A DNA stretch of 64,000 nucleotides from Lichtheimia corymbifera B2541 (GCA_000697475.1 JNEU01001170.1:166806-230805), one strand, 5' to 3'. Shown: positions 14,088-26,640, counted from the first letter of the stretch. The notes: a model not told the origin generated them from the sequence alone. Numbers and translations: made by a program.

Positions 14088-14135
14088 ACTCTCGTTCCTT
14101 CCCTCGGATCGCGCCCTGTTCACATTCTTTTAGCC

Positions 14136-17100
14136 ATGGCTGAAAAAGCATCAGTTTCAGCCGCATCTGAGGTGCAACCGACCACTATCACCAAGGCAAG
14201 TTTTATTTAATAATACGCGCTTTCTTTTTTCCCTTCAATTGTAGCTGACACATTGGCACGTGTTGTTATGTAGTTTGGTGGAAAGTATGTCTCTTACGCA
14301 CATACCATCTGTGCTTACAGTAAGTCATTCTCATTGCATGGGTGCTCTATTGCTCACTGTATTACGTGATAGGTGCATTCTTTCTTGCTTTGGCTGTTGG
14401 TTGCTACACCCACTATTACAAGATTGTTCGCAACGAGCATTTTGGCTATCCAGACGTAAGTAATGGTCTCAACATGTCATGTTTACTATGACTAAAGGGC
14501 ATGGCATTGTATATAGGAATGGTTTCCTAGTGTGAGCGCGACTACGGGTGACAGATATCCAGCTCGAGCCATCTTTCAAATCTTAATTGCACTTACATCC
14601 GGTCCCCGCTTTGCATTGGTCTTTCTTTGGTATTTCTACACGACTCGAACAGCACGCACAAGTTCTCGTGGATTTGGCATGTTCCTTTTGATTGTCGGCA
14701 TTGTTCGCACTGTATCCTGTGGTGGATGGGTCTATATCACTTCTACTGATGATCACCTCACTCATGATATCACCATGATCACCTACTTGGTTTGCACTTT
14801 GCCATGGCAACTCGGTGTCGTTTATACCAGCGCACGCAACAATCAGCAAGCCTTAAAATGGCGTCGTATCTTTACATTGGCCTTCTTCGCCACTTTGCCT
14901 CCCATGATCTATTACTTTTTGCAACACAAGATTCACAAAGTGCCTGGAGGTAAGGATGCGGTGATAACAAGGAATAACGTACATATACTAATGGGACTCT
15001 TTTTTTCTTTTATTAGCGTATACCACCTATGCTTTCTTTGAGTGGTCGCTCATCCTTTACGATGTCGCTTTCGACGCAGTGACGGCACTTGATTTCCAGA
15101 CATTCGAGCTTTCACTGGTGGATATGTCGGGAGGTCATGCTGGTGCAATTCCAGTAACAAAGGAAGGGTACGCATTGGTCTAGTGCTAGAGACTTTTTAC
15201 TTCTATTTGTGTGTGCTGTAATAATAACGATGCTTTCTTTTTCTCTCTCCTCTTCCTCCTCCTTATTTCGTCTTGTGGTGTCAATGTATCAGTTCTGCAG
15301 CAATTGGAAGGTGAGAGTTGTACTACGATCTCTTTATTCGCCCTTATTGACTTGGACCATTTAGCCCTGAAGATACCATTTCGCCTACTTTCTTACGTTC
15401 TCTAATTGCCTTGCGTGGATATGCCACCGAAGCTTATCTTGGTATGGATACTGTTGCTATGGCAATTGGTTACAATGATTAACTTTTTATATTACAGCCT
15501 TTGTCTTTTGGTCGATGCTTACATCCTTGGCTTTGCTTATCTGGTAAGGAAATGAAGGATTGAATATGGGATTGAGCTGACCATGTTGATGCTCTATAGG
15601 TACTTCCCCTTGTGGTATATGGGTATCTCTGGATATGAAGCATTCTTGTTGATTACTGTTGCACCCATGTTCCTTGGCATCCGCCCTCTACGTCAACTCA
15701 TGGCCAAGTACCGTGGTGTGTTCCATTTGTTCTCATTGATCGGTGTCGCATCCTATGCATTCCAAGACCCTGCATATCGTCTCTCGCTCACAGCTATTGG
15801 TTTGGCGATCAGCACAATGACTTGGACCGCCACATGGTTTGAAGCCCGTGCCCATGTGGGTAGTTTGGAAAGATCGATTCTCATTTGGGGTATCGGATTG
15901 GTGTTGCACAACGTGGTCAAGATGGCATGGTGGACTGAAAACCCCATTTGGCCTATTATGCACGAAGCAAACGGTGGTCGCAATATGATTGGCATTATTC
16001 TCGGTGTTGTTGCAGCCATTGAAGTGATTGTTCGCGATTTCAACTCTCCTGCAGCTCATCATCCTGTCGAGCATGATCTTGCACCAGCATCTCCCGGTCA
16101 AACAACTGAAAACAGCAGCTGGCTCATGGCAGCTTCTGGCTTTGGTGCTGTTCTTTTCGCACTCCACTCAATGTACTCGGACTCATCCACTATCATGCGT
16201 TGGACTGTTGATGGCTATCCCAACTATGGTCCTGAGCCTGTTCCATGGGGTGTCGCCACGATTGCTGCTCTTGGTTTGGGTCTTTGGATTTCTTCCATGC
16301 GTCGTATCACTACTAGCATTGCTTGGTATGCTGTTGGATGTCTTGGATGTGCCGTCTTTTACTGCTCAGCTGGATGGAATGCCTACTATGGTGGTCTTGT
16401 TCTTGGCTTTTATCTCATGTCAATTATGCCAGCTACGGTTCGCGCCATCACCACCCACCCTCCTTTCAAGACGCTTTTCACTGGTTTCATGGTTTACAAC
16501 GTGTTGTGCCTTGCTCACGTGTGGGTCGTTGCTTACGAATTTGTCCCTGGTGGCGTGTATGCTCGCGAACGCACCAATTGGATCTTGGTCACATTGATGC
16601 TCCTTATTGGCTGTGGTGTCCTTAATGCTCACAAGCAGGCTACTATGGATAGTCAGTTTAAAAAAATGGCTCAATTACATATCATCAAGACCGCACGCAC
16701 TCTCACACGTGTTGCTATTGTATCATCTGTGATTGCATCGGCCGTGATTGCTACCAACCGCGTCATTTCAGCTGTCACTCCAGCTCCTTATCGCCCTGCC
16801 GAAAAGTCCTTCACAGCTGCTATCTGGACCATTCACTTTGCATTGGATAATGACATGTGGGCAAGTGAAATTCGTATGCGTGATGCTATTCGTGATTTGG
16901 AATTGGACGTTGTTGGTACGTGTATCATTTGACCTGGTATTGGCTAAGCAGTACTGTTTCCTAATCCATCCTTGTGTGTGTGCCATTGTAGGTCTTTTGG
17001 AATCCGATACCATGCGCATTATCATGGGTAACCGCGATTGGGCCCAATTTATTGCAGAGGATCTGGGATACTATGTTGACTACGTAAGTAATATATAACA

Positions 17101-17751
17101 TGCATGTGACATGACCTAATGGATTTATACTTTATGCAGGGACCATCATCGATGAAGCACACTTGGGGATGTTTGATGCTTTCCAAGTTCCCCATCTTGC
17201 AATCGGAGCACCACTTGTTGCCTTCTCCTGACGGTGAATTGGCATGTGCCATTCATGCTACCTTGGATGTGTATGGTCAGCCTGTTGACTTTATCGTGAG
17301 CCACAATGGCCAAGAAGAGAATCCCGAGGATAGACGCCAGCAAACTACCGAATTAGCACGTATCATGCGCACCAGCACCAATCCGTTTGTCTTTTTGGGC
17401 TATGTCGTGACCAAGCCGAAGCAACCCAACTATTACATTTTATTCGATGATGGCGACATGAATGATATTGACCCAACTGACTGGGATCGTTGGTGTGAAT
17501 ATGTCGGCTATCGTGGTTTACGTCGTATCGGTTATGCTCGTGTCAGCCACGGCAAGATTACGGACACTGAGATCCAGACCGGCAAGTTCCAAGTGGTGGA
17601 TAACCCACGCGATTTCTGGAAGGCATCTTATGAACGTATTGATGAATCGCAAGTCCCTGCTGCTTTGCGATATCCTACCATGTTCCGTGGTAGAGGTATT
17701 CGTGGCCATCGTTACCACGTCTTTAATGAACCCCGTTACTTTGTTCACTAA
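14136..17751 (+). CDS. CWH43: Cwh43: GPI-anchor lipid remodelling protein (ceramide type)
   Basis: Polytopic ER/Golgi membrane protein that swaps diacylglycerol for ceramide on GPI anchors in yeast. The N-terminal part (after three small exons) is a PGAP2/FRAG1-like multi-pass region, from YPARAIFQILIALTSGPRF to the AYTTYAFFEWSLILYDVAFD segment. The central part (exon 15583 on) has about ten further membrane segments. The C-terminus is an endonuclease/exonuclease/phosphatase-fold domain: GLLESDT, then GCLMLSKFPI, DFIVSHNGQEE, and HRYHVFNEPRYFVH at the end. Animals carry the two halves as separate proteins (PGAP2 and PGAP2IP); here they are fused, as in ascomycete yeast. About nine short introns. 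Start MAEKASVS is 50 bp after a TATA-like box. Confidence 0.93.
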
Positions 17752-17865
17752 GCCTATTGTACTTTTTCGTTTACTTTCTGCACGCATTATAATTAAAAGA
17801 AAAGCCCATCTTTGCATGGTTACGCTACCCAAAAACATAGGGTCATGGGGTACTTGGTTTTCATC

Positions 17866-17876
17866 TTTTATAAATA
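17866..17876 (+). promoter_or_regulatory. TATA box for tubby-like gene
   Basis: TTTTATAAATACC lies about 75 bp upstream of the ATG at 17948 and about 115 bp after the CWH43 stop. Confidence 0.55.
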
Positions 17877-17947
17877 CCTGCATGCACAAACGTTAAATTT
17901 GGCTTTCTTTTCTCTTTTTCCATTCCCCTATCAGCTACCAAACGACC

Positions 17948-19327
17948 ATGGCAAAAGACGCTCTCGGGGCAACTACAGAAGCTGTACAATACGACCTTGA
18001 CATGCATCCATACAACGCATCCATTATTCATATTACCAACACAATGACGCGAGAATTGGCATATATAAAAATTCGACATAATTTTGATGACAATTATGCC
18101 ATCAGCTTGGTTGATCCAGGTACACTCACGACAATATACGTCTGCATCCTTTTCATCATCCAGTGATTAATGTCTCACATGGGAACATGCAGAGACTTTT
18201 ATTCCTTGCGCCGAGAGCCATTCTATCAGTACAACGGAGCGATCACGTTCGATAGTTTTGCACGACAAACAACCAATAGAGGTTCCCTTCAGAGATACAT
18301 CGTCGCGTATTGGCTTTCAATGGAGCTTTAACTGGGAGGGTGATCAATACCGCTGGTATATATAAAACAGCTCATCATCATCATTGCATCCACTGAGAAG
18401 GCTCTACATATAGGATTCGCACCAGCAGACTGCGCAACTCGCTAGAATGCCGTCGCCTTTCCACCCAATCTGGTAACCTTTGTTTTTAATTGATCTCTCA
18501 ATTCTCACACACACAGGCCATATTAATCAATACAAATAGGCGATGTCTGTGCCGCAGTAGCTCAATATGCACCATCCAACAAAGGCAAGCATGCATTGGG
18601 TGTGCTATCGATTCATGCAATGACGCCACATAAGAGCCACCGAACACCACTCGAATGGATGATGCACATGACATTATTCATTGTGCTGGATAAAAAGCTG
18701 AACGATATGAATGGTGGTATTAGCGGCAAGCTTCCTTGGTGTAGTCTACGAAAGCAACGGCATAACCATTTAAGCAGCATGGAAGACAACCAAGACAAAG
18801 AATATCCAAAAACAGTTAGCAAGGAGGTGGATCATGGGGAGTCGATTATGGCAGGCAAGGAACCCAACACACCACCAGCACCAAAATCATGGAGTATACA
18901 CGAAATGAAACTCATTGATGCTACTGCTACATTACGCTTGCACTCGAGTCATCGTCATCACCACCACAAACTTGAAAATCTATTCTCTTCATATGACCAT
19001 CATGCACCATCATCAACAACGCCAGAGCAATTGTTGACACCATCACCACTACTACCACAACAACAACACCGGCAAATTTCATTGCCGTTATCATCATCGT
19101 TATCCCGATATCAACAAACTGCGGACGGTGGTTCCTGTGACAATAGTCAATTCATTTTGCAGCGACCCATATCTTTACGCACAATGTCCGCTGGTGGGAA
19201 CCACCCTGTGGATTATTTCCAACAAAGAATACAGTATGCTCATTATCCTTGCTTTCCATATTTTAATAACCCTTCTCCTGCAGCCCCCCAATTCTACAAT
19301 ACGTATTATTATTATGGCTATCATTAG
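17948..19327 (+). CDS. Tubby C-terminal-like fungal protein with low-complexity tail
   Basis: Four exons join in frame across introns near 18119-18191, 18349-18410 and 18472-18539. The N-terminal half has the pattern of small tubby-like (LURP1/DUF6593-type) proteins: strands around AKDALGATT, YNASIIHITN and RELAYIKIR, then FQWSFNWEGDQYRW, and a C-terminal hydrophobic helix (MMHMTLFIVLDKK) as in that fold. The second half (from about 18720) is a Ser/His/Gln/Pro-rich tail ending in a Tyr-rich stretch, and looks disordered. Tubby-like domains usually bind phosphoinositides or act as membrane-linked regulators; the role here is unknown. The family call is from pattern only. Confidence 0.6.
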
Positions 19328-19501
19328 TAATAGTAAAAACAATGAACTGCTTTCTCTATCATGTTCTCGACTCTCATCATTGCACAAAGTTTTTGTTTGC
19401 ATGTTACGTGAATGAGCACACGGCCCGTGAACCCCTTTCTGTTTCGAATACACCATCTCATATTGGAAATCACAAACACAATATGGGTAAAATGTGGCAC
19501 A

Positions 19502-21602
19502 TTAGCTATTTTGTATTGAAGCAAAGAGTTTCTGCATCTCGAATAAACCTAGCTTGGCTTTAAGGATAAAAAAAAACATCAAATTAGAACAATGAATGAT
19601 TCCAAAAGACAAGGGTAACTTACGTATGGCGACATGCATATCAAGAATAGAGCGTGCCATGGTCTCGATTTGAGCAAATTGATCGGTTTGGAAATACACC
19701 ATCAATAACATCGGCATTTCAGAGACACCCGATTGCAGTAGCTGTGAAAGAACTTGGCCTAAATTATGCTGCATGAAGGCCCAAGGCATCAGCATCATCA
19801 TATAAGCCATCCCTTGCTTTTTCTCCTATTACCTGCGATCGTATCGCTTGATCTGATACCACTAGCATTAGGCTTAATGAAAGCTTTACAATTCTAATCA
19901 ACTACATATTAGCGTATAATTCCATTCATGATATGTTCATGACGCTACCTTTCTGTTTGTGACGTTCGACATAGATCCAGGCACTTTGCAAGCTCTCCTT
20001 CAGTCAGCTTGATTCCCAGATATCCAACCAGTCCTGCTAATGCACGTATCGCCATTGCCAATTCCACTTTGGAGTTGTCGTTCTAATATCACCCAATTAG
20101 AGTGGTAAATAGTATCCTTCTGATATACTCAAACGTACCTTGGATCGCTCGATTTCTGCAAATATCCTCGTCTTTATTTTGTTGAAATGCGCTATACTGC
20201 TTGCTGTTTGCGCCATGAACCAGGAAGGGAAGCCGTGAAAGATACCATTCAAAACGTCAATCTATTATGCGCGTAAGGAATTCATATGTACATCCATTTT
20301 ATCAATAACCAACCTCATCCTTGGCATGGACAACAGTGATCCTTATGATAAGTTCGGGTAGTAATTGTCGTCCAATGAGCTTGTATCGAATATCAGCCGC
20401 ATGGACCGGATGTTCCTGAACGATTGTATAGACCATCTCACTACATAGAATATCCAATGAGCTTTGTCCGATCCATCTTCACTTGTGTGCTGTCTTACCA
20501 GAGGTATATTTGATAACGGGATGACGATAAACGACCAGCGCTTTGTAGTAATTGTTCAGTGACCTAGCGTTGGGATGCGATTAAGGAATAATTCAAAATG
20601 TTTCGTTGCGGTCCAATTACCTCTGGGATCACTAATGGGTCATACTGCACAATGCATCGCACAATTTCACACCTTGTTTGCAAATGAATGAATCCTTCAA
20701 GGAGATTCTATACAATGCATCCGAATATGAGCCATAGTTTCAGCATCATCCATCCATGAACTTACATTCCAATTGCCTTGTCGTAGTGGATCTTGATCTT
20801 CGAGTTCATCAAACCAATCCAACGTTGAGACCACCTCTTGTGCATTATCATGTAAAAATGTCTCGTTTGTCAAGAGTCGTATTCCAGGTCGGATATGCCG
20901 TCCAGCAAGATCTGCATTGGTAGGAAAGCGAACCATGACAGTTTGAATGAAGAAGCACTCTCGTAACAGATCGCTATTCAATTTGACACGTGTTAAACAA
21001 TAGGATAGCCATGCTCATTCCCCAACGTACAACTTCCAGCGCTCGTTGCCAAGATCGTGGTAAGTGATAGTGCCGTATTGGTTCTAAGTGGGGAGCCTAT
21101 TCAGCAACCTAGGTGGTGTCAACACGTTGCCACTGTCATTTACTTACGTGTGCCTCTTCCAACCCTATCTTGGTCACACTGGCTTTGTATTCATTATAGC
21201 GCTGAGCGATCGTAGTCGTAATGGGAGACTCGTCCAGATCCATAGGTCAATAGTGAAGAAAGAAGTGATTGATCCAAATTCAGTAACTCGGTCGGGGTCT
21301 ACACGTTCTGTCATTGCATCGATAATGCAAGCAACCATCACCTCAATGCTTCTTGCTTGTTGACATACATTGCTTGTTGTAAGGGTAAATCATATGTTCC
21401 ATGAGTGTCTTCTTTAGATGGTTCCAGCACCCATTGATGGCTTTGACATTGATAGCTTATCACGATTATACAAATTAGAAACTGATATCAACCTTTATGT
21501 TCTTTGAATAAATGATGCATTTATTTATCTATTTCTTGTCTGATGATTATGGTAGTCTACTTACTAAAAGTTATTTATTGGATGTGCCTGTAGAAAGATC
21601 AT
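19502..21602 (-). CDS. Multi-exon helical protein, tentatively Integrator subunit 2-like
   Basis: A chain of minus-strand exons with clear splice sites runs from MIFLQAHPINN (21602) to LFEMQKLFASIQNS (stop at 19502). Readable blocks: HQWVLEPSKEDTHG, ITTTIAQRYNEYKASV, RALEVVRWGMSMAILLF, DLLRECFFIQTVMVRFP, GFIHLQTRCEIVRCIVQYDP, KLIGRQLLPELIIRITVVHA, IDVLNGIFHGFPSWF, AIRALAGLVGYLGIKLTE and GQVLSQLLQSGVSEMP. The protein is all-helical and HEAT-like. The order around LIGRQLLPELI to LGIKL resembles the C-terminal part of metazoan INTS2 as I remember it. One junction (about 21350-21400) could not be joined in frame, so a missed micro-intron or a frameshift is possible. It is divergent from ENP2, with 125 bp between starts. 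Confidence 0.4.
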
Positions 21603-21727
21603 GCATCACCTGGGCAACAATCTCACTGGGCTGTGATTGGATTAAGCTCAGCCGTACTTGAAAAGCAGCCGCACCAGGCAACACAAATTTTCTTTGGACA
21701 TCCTCTCTCACTCTCTCTTTCAGCACC

Positions 21728-23909
21728 ATGGTCTTGCCAGTGACCCAAGCCAACAACGTCAAGGTTTACACCGTTTCAGGTGGTCTCGGATCCCGATCGA
21801 TTCCTGATTGGATTGTGCGGAAACGCAAGAGACAACTCAAGAAGGATCTCGGTAAGACTATATATGATTCTCGGATCCAAGGTTGAGATCTAACACTTTG
21901 ATCGATTACAGAATACAGCACACGAGTCGAACTTATCCAAGACTTTGAGTTTCCACAAGCATCGAACTGTATCCGCACTTCACGGGATGGCAATTTTGTT
22001 ATTGCTACTGGCACTTACAAACCGCAAATGCGAGTGTACGAATATGCTGAAGCATCCATGAAGTTTGAACGACACACAGATTGTGAATCTCTTAAGTTTG
22101 AGGTATGGTTTCTTATTGACAACAAGAGGAAGGAGGATGGTAAAAACTTATCAAGGGGGCTATGTATGTAGGTTTTGTCGGATGATTGGACCAAAACGGT
22201 GCATTTGCAGGATGATCGATGGATCGAATTTCATACACAAGGTGGACATCACTACCGCACACGTATCCCCAAACATGGTCGTGATCTCGCATATCATTAT
22301 CCTTCTTGCGACTTGTTGGTTTCTGCATCGACCCATGAAGTATATCGACTCAATCTCGAACTTGGACGTTTCTCAACACCTATTCAAACCGATGGCACTG
22401 AAGGTGTCAATTGCGCAGAGATCAATCCCGCACATCAATTATTCGGCTTTGGTACAGCCAATGGCACGGTTGAGTTATGGGATCCACGCTCCAAAGCAAG
22501 AGTGGGCTTGTTGAATGATATCAAAATCCCTGCATCCGTGGTCGACGAATACAACAAGGAACCTATGCAGATTTCAGCACTCAAGTTCAGAAACGATGGC
22601 TTGACAATGGCAGCTGGTACATCCACTGGTCACACTTTGCTATATGATTTGCGATCAAGCGTGCCTTATTTGATCAAGGATCATCAATACGGTCTACCCA
22701 TCAAAAACATCCATTTCCATGAAGGCGGCGAGACACCACGTGTTATTGTTTCCGATAAAAAGGTCATCAAGATTTGGGATCGCAACAATGGCAAGCATTT
22801 CACATCCATCGAACCCGAGACCGATATCAATGATGTGTGTGTGGTGGAACAAAGCGGCTTGCTATTCACAGCCCAAGAAGGTATTCAAATGGGTGCCTAT
22901 TATGTGCCGCAATTGGGTCCTGCTCCACGATGGGCCTCCTTCCTTGACAACATCACTGAAGAAATGGAAGAGAATCCCAACCGTGATATCTACGACGAGT
23001 ACAAGTTTGTTACCCGAAAGGAACTTTCAGCATTGGGTCTCGACCACCTTATGGGTACCAATGTTCTCAAAGCCTACATGCATGGTTTCTTTGTCGATCT
23101 TCGATTGTACGAACAAGCCAAGCTTATTGCCAATCCATTCGCCTATGATGAATACAGACAAAAGACAGTGCGTGATAAGATTGAAAAGGAACGTGGATCC
23201 CGTATCCGTGTCAATACCAAGTTGCCAGCTGTCAACAAGGAAGTCGCCAAGAGTCTGCTCGAGTCAAAGAACAAAAAGAAGAATGGCACCGACGTTCTCG
23301 AGGACGATCGTTTCAAGCAAATGTTTGCCGATCCAGAATTCGAAGTCGATACAGAATCCAAAGAATACCAATTATTGCATCCTAACACAGTCGTAAGTAT
23401 CTTGATTGTTGGGTGGGGGATTTATAGGATGGCGTATTCATTCTTTTATCTTATAGAAAAAGAGACGTGCCATTGATTCCGATAACGAGGATGAGGATGA
23501 AGAGGATGAAGAGCAACAAGAAGAGGAATCGGATGTGGATTCTGATGACAGCGAACGCATGTCGGGCGATAGCGAAAGTGAAGATGATCTTGTATCTAAA
23601 ATCCGCAAGGAGCGCGGTTTGCATGTTCGATCCAAGAAAAAGACCCAAACATCTATACGAAGCGATGCTGGCAAGAAACAAAAGAACAAGCCCAAGAATG
23701 GCAAGCGGGCGTTGGAAATGCGGATGGGAACAGATGGTGGCCGTATGTCAAGCAGGAATGAAGATCGCAAGTCGTTTGGTGAACGTCTCAAGTCTGAAAA
23801 ATCACAACGCCGAAACGAAGGCCATCGTGTATCACGGACAGCTCTTGGTGGCATGGAAATGTCATTTACACCCCAAAGCCGTCGCAGAAGAGGTGGTGGT
23901 GGCCGGTAA
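21728..23909 (+). CDS. ENP2: Enp2/NOL10 nucleolar WD40 protein (SSU processome)
   Basis: Small-subunit ribosome biogenesis factor. Four exons, about 660 residues. It begins VTQANNVKVYTVSGG and SRSIPDWIVRKRKRQLKKD, a family hallmark, followed by the beta-propeller (for example CIRTSRDGNFVIATGTYKP, FGFGTANGTVELWDPRS, KIWDRNNGKHFTSIEPETD). The NUC153-like segment FKQMFADPEFEVD sits at about 23315-23360. The C-terminus is acidic (Asp/Glu run at 23476-23560) and then Lys/Arg-rich, ending in GGGGR. Head-to-head with the gene at 21602. A CT-rich leader precedes the ATG. Confidence 0.95.
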
Positions 23910-24113
23910 AGGCACATTATGGATATCTTTTTACCATTGCATTGTCAATAAATTTCATCTTTTTTCATCATGTGATAATTAAGGAAGGTGTGTACAGCAG
24001 CTGTCAATAGGCGTCATGCGCTTTTATGTGTGTGAAACCATCAATCACCTTCAAAAAGGGTTTAATTCTCCTCTTGCATTTCTTCTTTTCTCTTTCGCGA
24101 TTTTTACTCAAAC

Positions 24114-24905
24114 ATGGATTATGATCAGCTACCTGGAGTCAACCCTGGACCACCTATGGATGAATGGCGTATTACATCCACACGAGGCGATAGTGTGCTA
24201 TTCAACTTTAGGCGACATGTGACCGACTATACCGCAGCATTGGCACTCATTCGAGCAAGCTTTTGCGACACCCAAGTTGTAGCAGCAAGACAAGTGTACG
24301 CTCCACATCCTAATGAGAACTGGATTATCGTTGAAATGTTGTTTACTGACGAGGATGAAGGAGTTGCACGTATGGATGCCATCGCACACGGGATTCGATT
24401 ATCGCCAAACAAACAAAACGGGGAAAGTGAAGACGACCATGACGTGGTATATGGATTGCCGTCATGTACTGGAATGCGATATATGGCACTTGGGATTACC
24501 AACATGGAACTACAACCGCCTGCAGCAGCGTATGCATCCTATAATGCACTTTCCAGAGCAGTAGATCAATATGGCCGTGGTAATCTCGTCAAGCATATAT
24601 GGCTGCATGGACAAGAGGATATGTACGACGGATGTGCGACAGTCATATTGAATGAATTCAGTACAATGAGCTTGCACTCGATTCAGCACAGATGGATTTA
24701 TGATCGTCGATTCCCGAATACATGCGTCGCTCAAATTTGGCCGGTCGGATGCTATTTTTGCTGTGATGTGTGCCGTACTCTCGATCATCATGACACTAAA
24801 GATCACGCACCCGTTGTCCTGCATCAGCATCCTCGAATGAGTGAAGCACCCTCTACTTCTTCCTCCTCCTGTTCATCTTCTGTATACGCCTTGTCACCTG
24901 ACTGA
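24114..24905 (+). CDS. Single-exon gag/ORF1-like protein with degenerate zinc knuckle
   Basis: An intronless frame of 263 codons in a region of intron-rich genes. It has two alternating alpha/beta stretches that resemble RRM-like folds (about residues 25-95 and 120-190). Then comes CCDVCRTLDHHDTKDH, which has the spacing of a CCHC knuckle but ends in His one residue late. A Ser-rich acidic tail follows. Retroelement ORF1/gag proteins in Mucoromycota have this layout, but no polymerase ORF is nearby. It may be a decayed or domesticated gag, or an unrelated lineage-specific gene. The 5' leader carries CTCTTTCGCGA, also found before SEN15. Confidence 0.5.
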   Translation: MDYDQLPGVNPGPPMDEWRITSTRGDSVLFNFRRHVTDYTAALALIRASFCDTQVVAARQVYAPHPNENWIIVEMLFTDEDEGVARMDAIAHGIRLSPNKQNGESEDDHDVVYGLPSCTGMRYMALGITNMELQPPAAAYASYNALSRAVDQYGRGNLVKHIWLHGQEDMYDGCATVILNEFSTMSLHSIQHRWIYDRRFPNTCVAQIWPVGCYFCCDVCRTLDHHDTKDHAPVVLHQHPRMSEAPSTSSSSCSSSVYALSPD

Positions 24906-25600
24906 TCACTGGGATATCCTCAGACTTGCTTGAAACCTTTGCATAAATACCATTACACTCATACACACATGTATATGCTACAACTGCTTTTAATAAATAG
25001 CACACATTATGTTGAACAACTCATCTCTATGCATTCTGTAGACCTTCAATATTAGACAAGTGCACAAACAAGCATGGTTTACCTTTCTTTTGATAAGATG
25101 ATGATGATGCGTGATCGAGGCCCATATCTCCTCGGCGTCTAAAAGGAAGCATCCAGGATGACATTCATGTATCAGTGTTTTCCATCTTTTGTCTTTGGCA
25201 ATTCTTACGACGATGTAGATGAGAATGACACTATTTATATCCACATGGAGTGGCTAGCATGTACTCTTTTCTCCCGTTGTAGAGTAATAATTGGCTTTTA
25301 CGGAATAAAGCCTTGGTATGTATAATACAGTAAAGAGTGGATTAGCTTTCAGAGGAATTAATCCTTTATATACATTGAGTGTCAGAACGAGCGATCATCA
25401 ACCAACATATATGACCTTATGGGATGTTGTTTATGTACACATCTTCCTAGGCGCCCATCATCCCATTCATGCAGCAACCTGCAATGACGTGTGTGTGTAA
25501 CCATCACGTGCTTTCATTATTGCACCCAGTTCTTCATCTTACCTATACTACTCTCAACACCATCCATAAGGAGGAAGCAGCTCCATCACGTTTACAGTAC
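24906..25600. other. No gene recognised
   Basis: AT-rich, with no open frame of coding character and no RNA gene that I could see. It leads into the tandem repeat field. Confidence 0.4.
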
Positions 25601-25636
25601 AGGGAAAACATAAAGGCACTTATAACCCAAAACTTT

Positions 25637-26640
25637 CATAATGAAGCGTGGAGGCTTTATGAGAACGAAATTGACCAGCGCGCAAAAGAGTACCCTTCTG
25701 CGAAGTTTCAAACGCGAGATCGGCTATCTCAAGCTCAGCGGCCGTCCACACTACTTATATTCCACTTTATGCCCTCCCTTTAATAATCACATAATGAAAT
25801 GTGTGGTTTTTAAATGAATGGAGTTGATCAGCATGTCCCAGTGAACCTTCCGACCAAGTTTCAAGTGCGAGATGTGGAATCCCAGGTTTCTTTATATTGT
25901 TGTGCATTTCATAAATCCGGGCGGGTACGGAATTTCAGTCCGCCATAGTAAATCCCACACTATACCCTCCCATTCAAAATTCTCACATGAAACATGAGAT
26001 CTTTATGAGAACAAAGTTGATCAGCATGCTCTAGAGCACATTGTGTGAAAGTTTCAGGTGCCAAATGGCCAATCTCAAGCCCATGGACCGTCCTCCCTAT
26101 ATATATTCCCATCCATTCATCGTCCGGCGAGCCCATTTTATTTCTCTCAATGAAGCGTATGGTTTTTATTTGAATGGAGTTGATCAACATGTCGAAGCCC
26201 ACCTGTCTGACCAAGTTTCACGATGGAGGTGGGCAACGGCGGGGGTGTGCACTATGCACCCTGCTTGCGTTCCGTCCGTCCATCGTTTCTCCTAAATTTG
26301 GACCGCCCGATTCGTAAAACATCATAATGAAGCATACGGTTTTTAAATTAATGAAGTTGATCAGCATGACGGAGAGAACCTGCTTACCAAGTTTCACGTT
26401 CGAAATGGGGAATCCCAAGAAACTATAAATTATATGACTTTTTCATAAATCCGGCGCTTTCCCAATTTCCATCGATCATAGTAAACCTCACATTATACCC
26501 TCCCATTCAAAATCTTTGAATGAAGTATGGGTTCTTTATTAAGACAAAATTATTCAGCATGTCCAGGAGCATATTGTGTGAAAGTTTGAGGTTCGAGAGA
26601 GGCAATCTCAAGGTCATGGGTTGATTTATAGTGTGCATGG
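25637..26640 (+). repeat. Degenerate tandem repeat, six units of about 160-190 bp
   Basis: Six diverged units begin near 25637, 25794, 25985, 26149, 26326 and 26519. Each carries a core like TGAATGGAGTTGATCAGCAT, followed some 20-30 bp later by CCAAGTTTCA or AAAGTTTNAGGT and then a GGNAATCTCAAG-type block. Two unit types alternate: the pair 25794+25985 is most like the pair 26326+26519, a dimer period of about 532 bp. No coding capacity is conserved. Confidence 0.65.

Larger units (their letters stand above)
12159..14135. other. Gene-poor interval with one dispersed repeat copy
   Basis: I find no convincing intact gene here. Minus-strand stretches between 12262 and 12880 look weakly coding (one open run of about 50 codons near 12340-12480) but break in frame and match nothing I know. 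13140-13640 is a copy of the dispersed element listed separately. The last 60 bp contain the CWH43 promoter. Confidence 0.5.

Noticed and set aside
18596..19327. Separate gene starting inside 18596-19327
   Set aside because: It has no ATG at its left end and joins in frame through a clear intron to the upstream tubby-like exons.
25637..26640. CRISPR array
   Set aside because: Units are long, diverged and without uniform spacers, and the sequence is from a eukaryotic nucleus.
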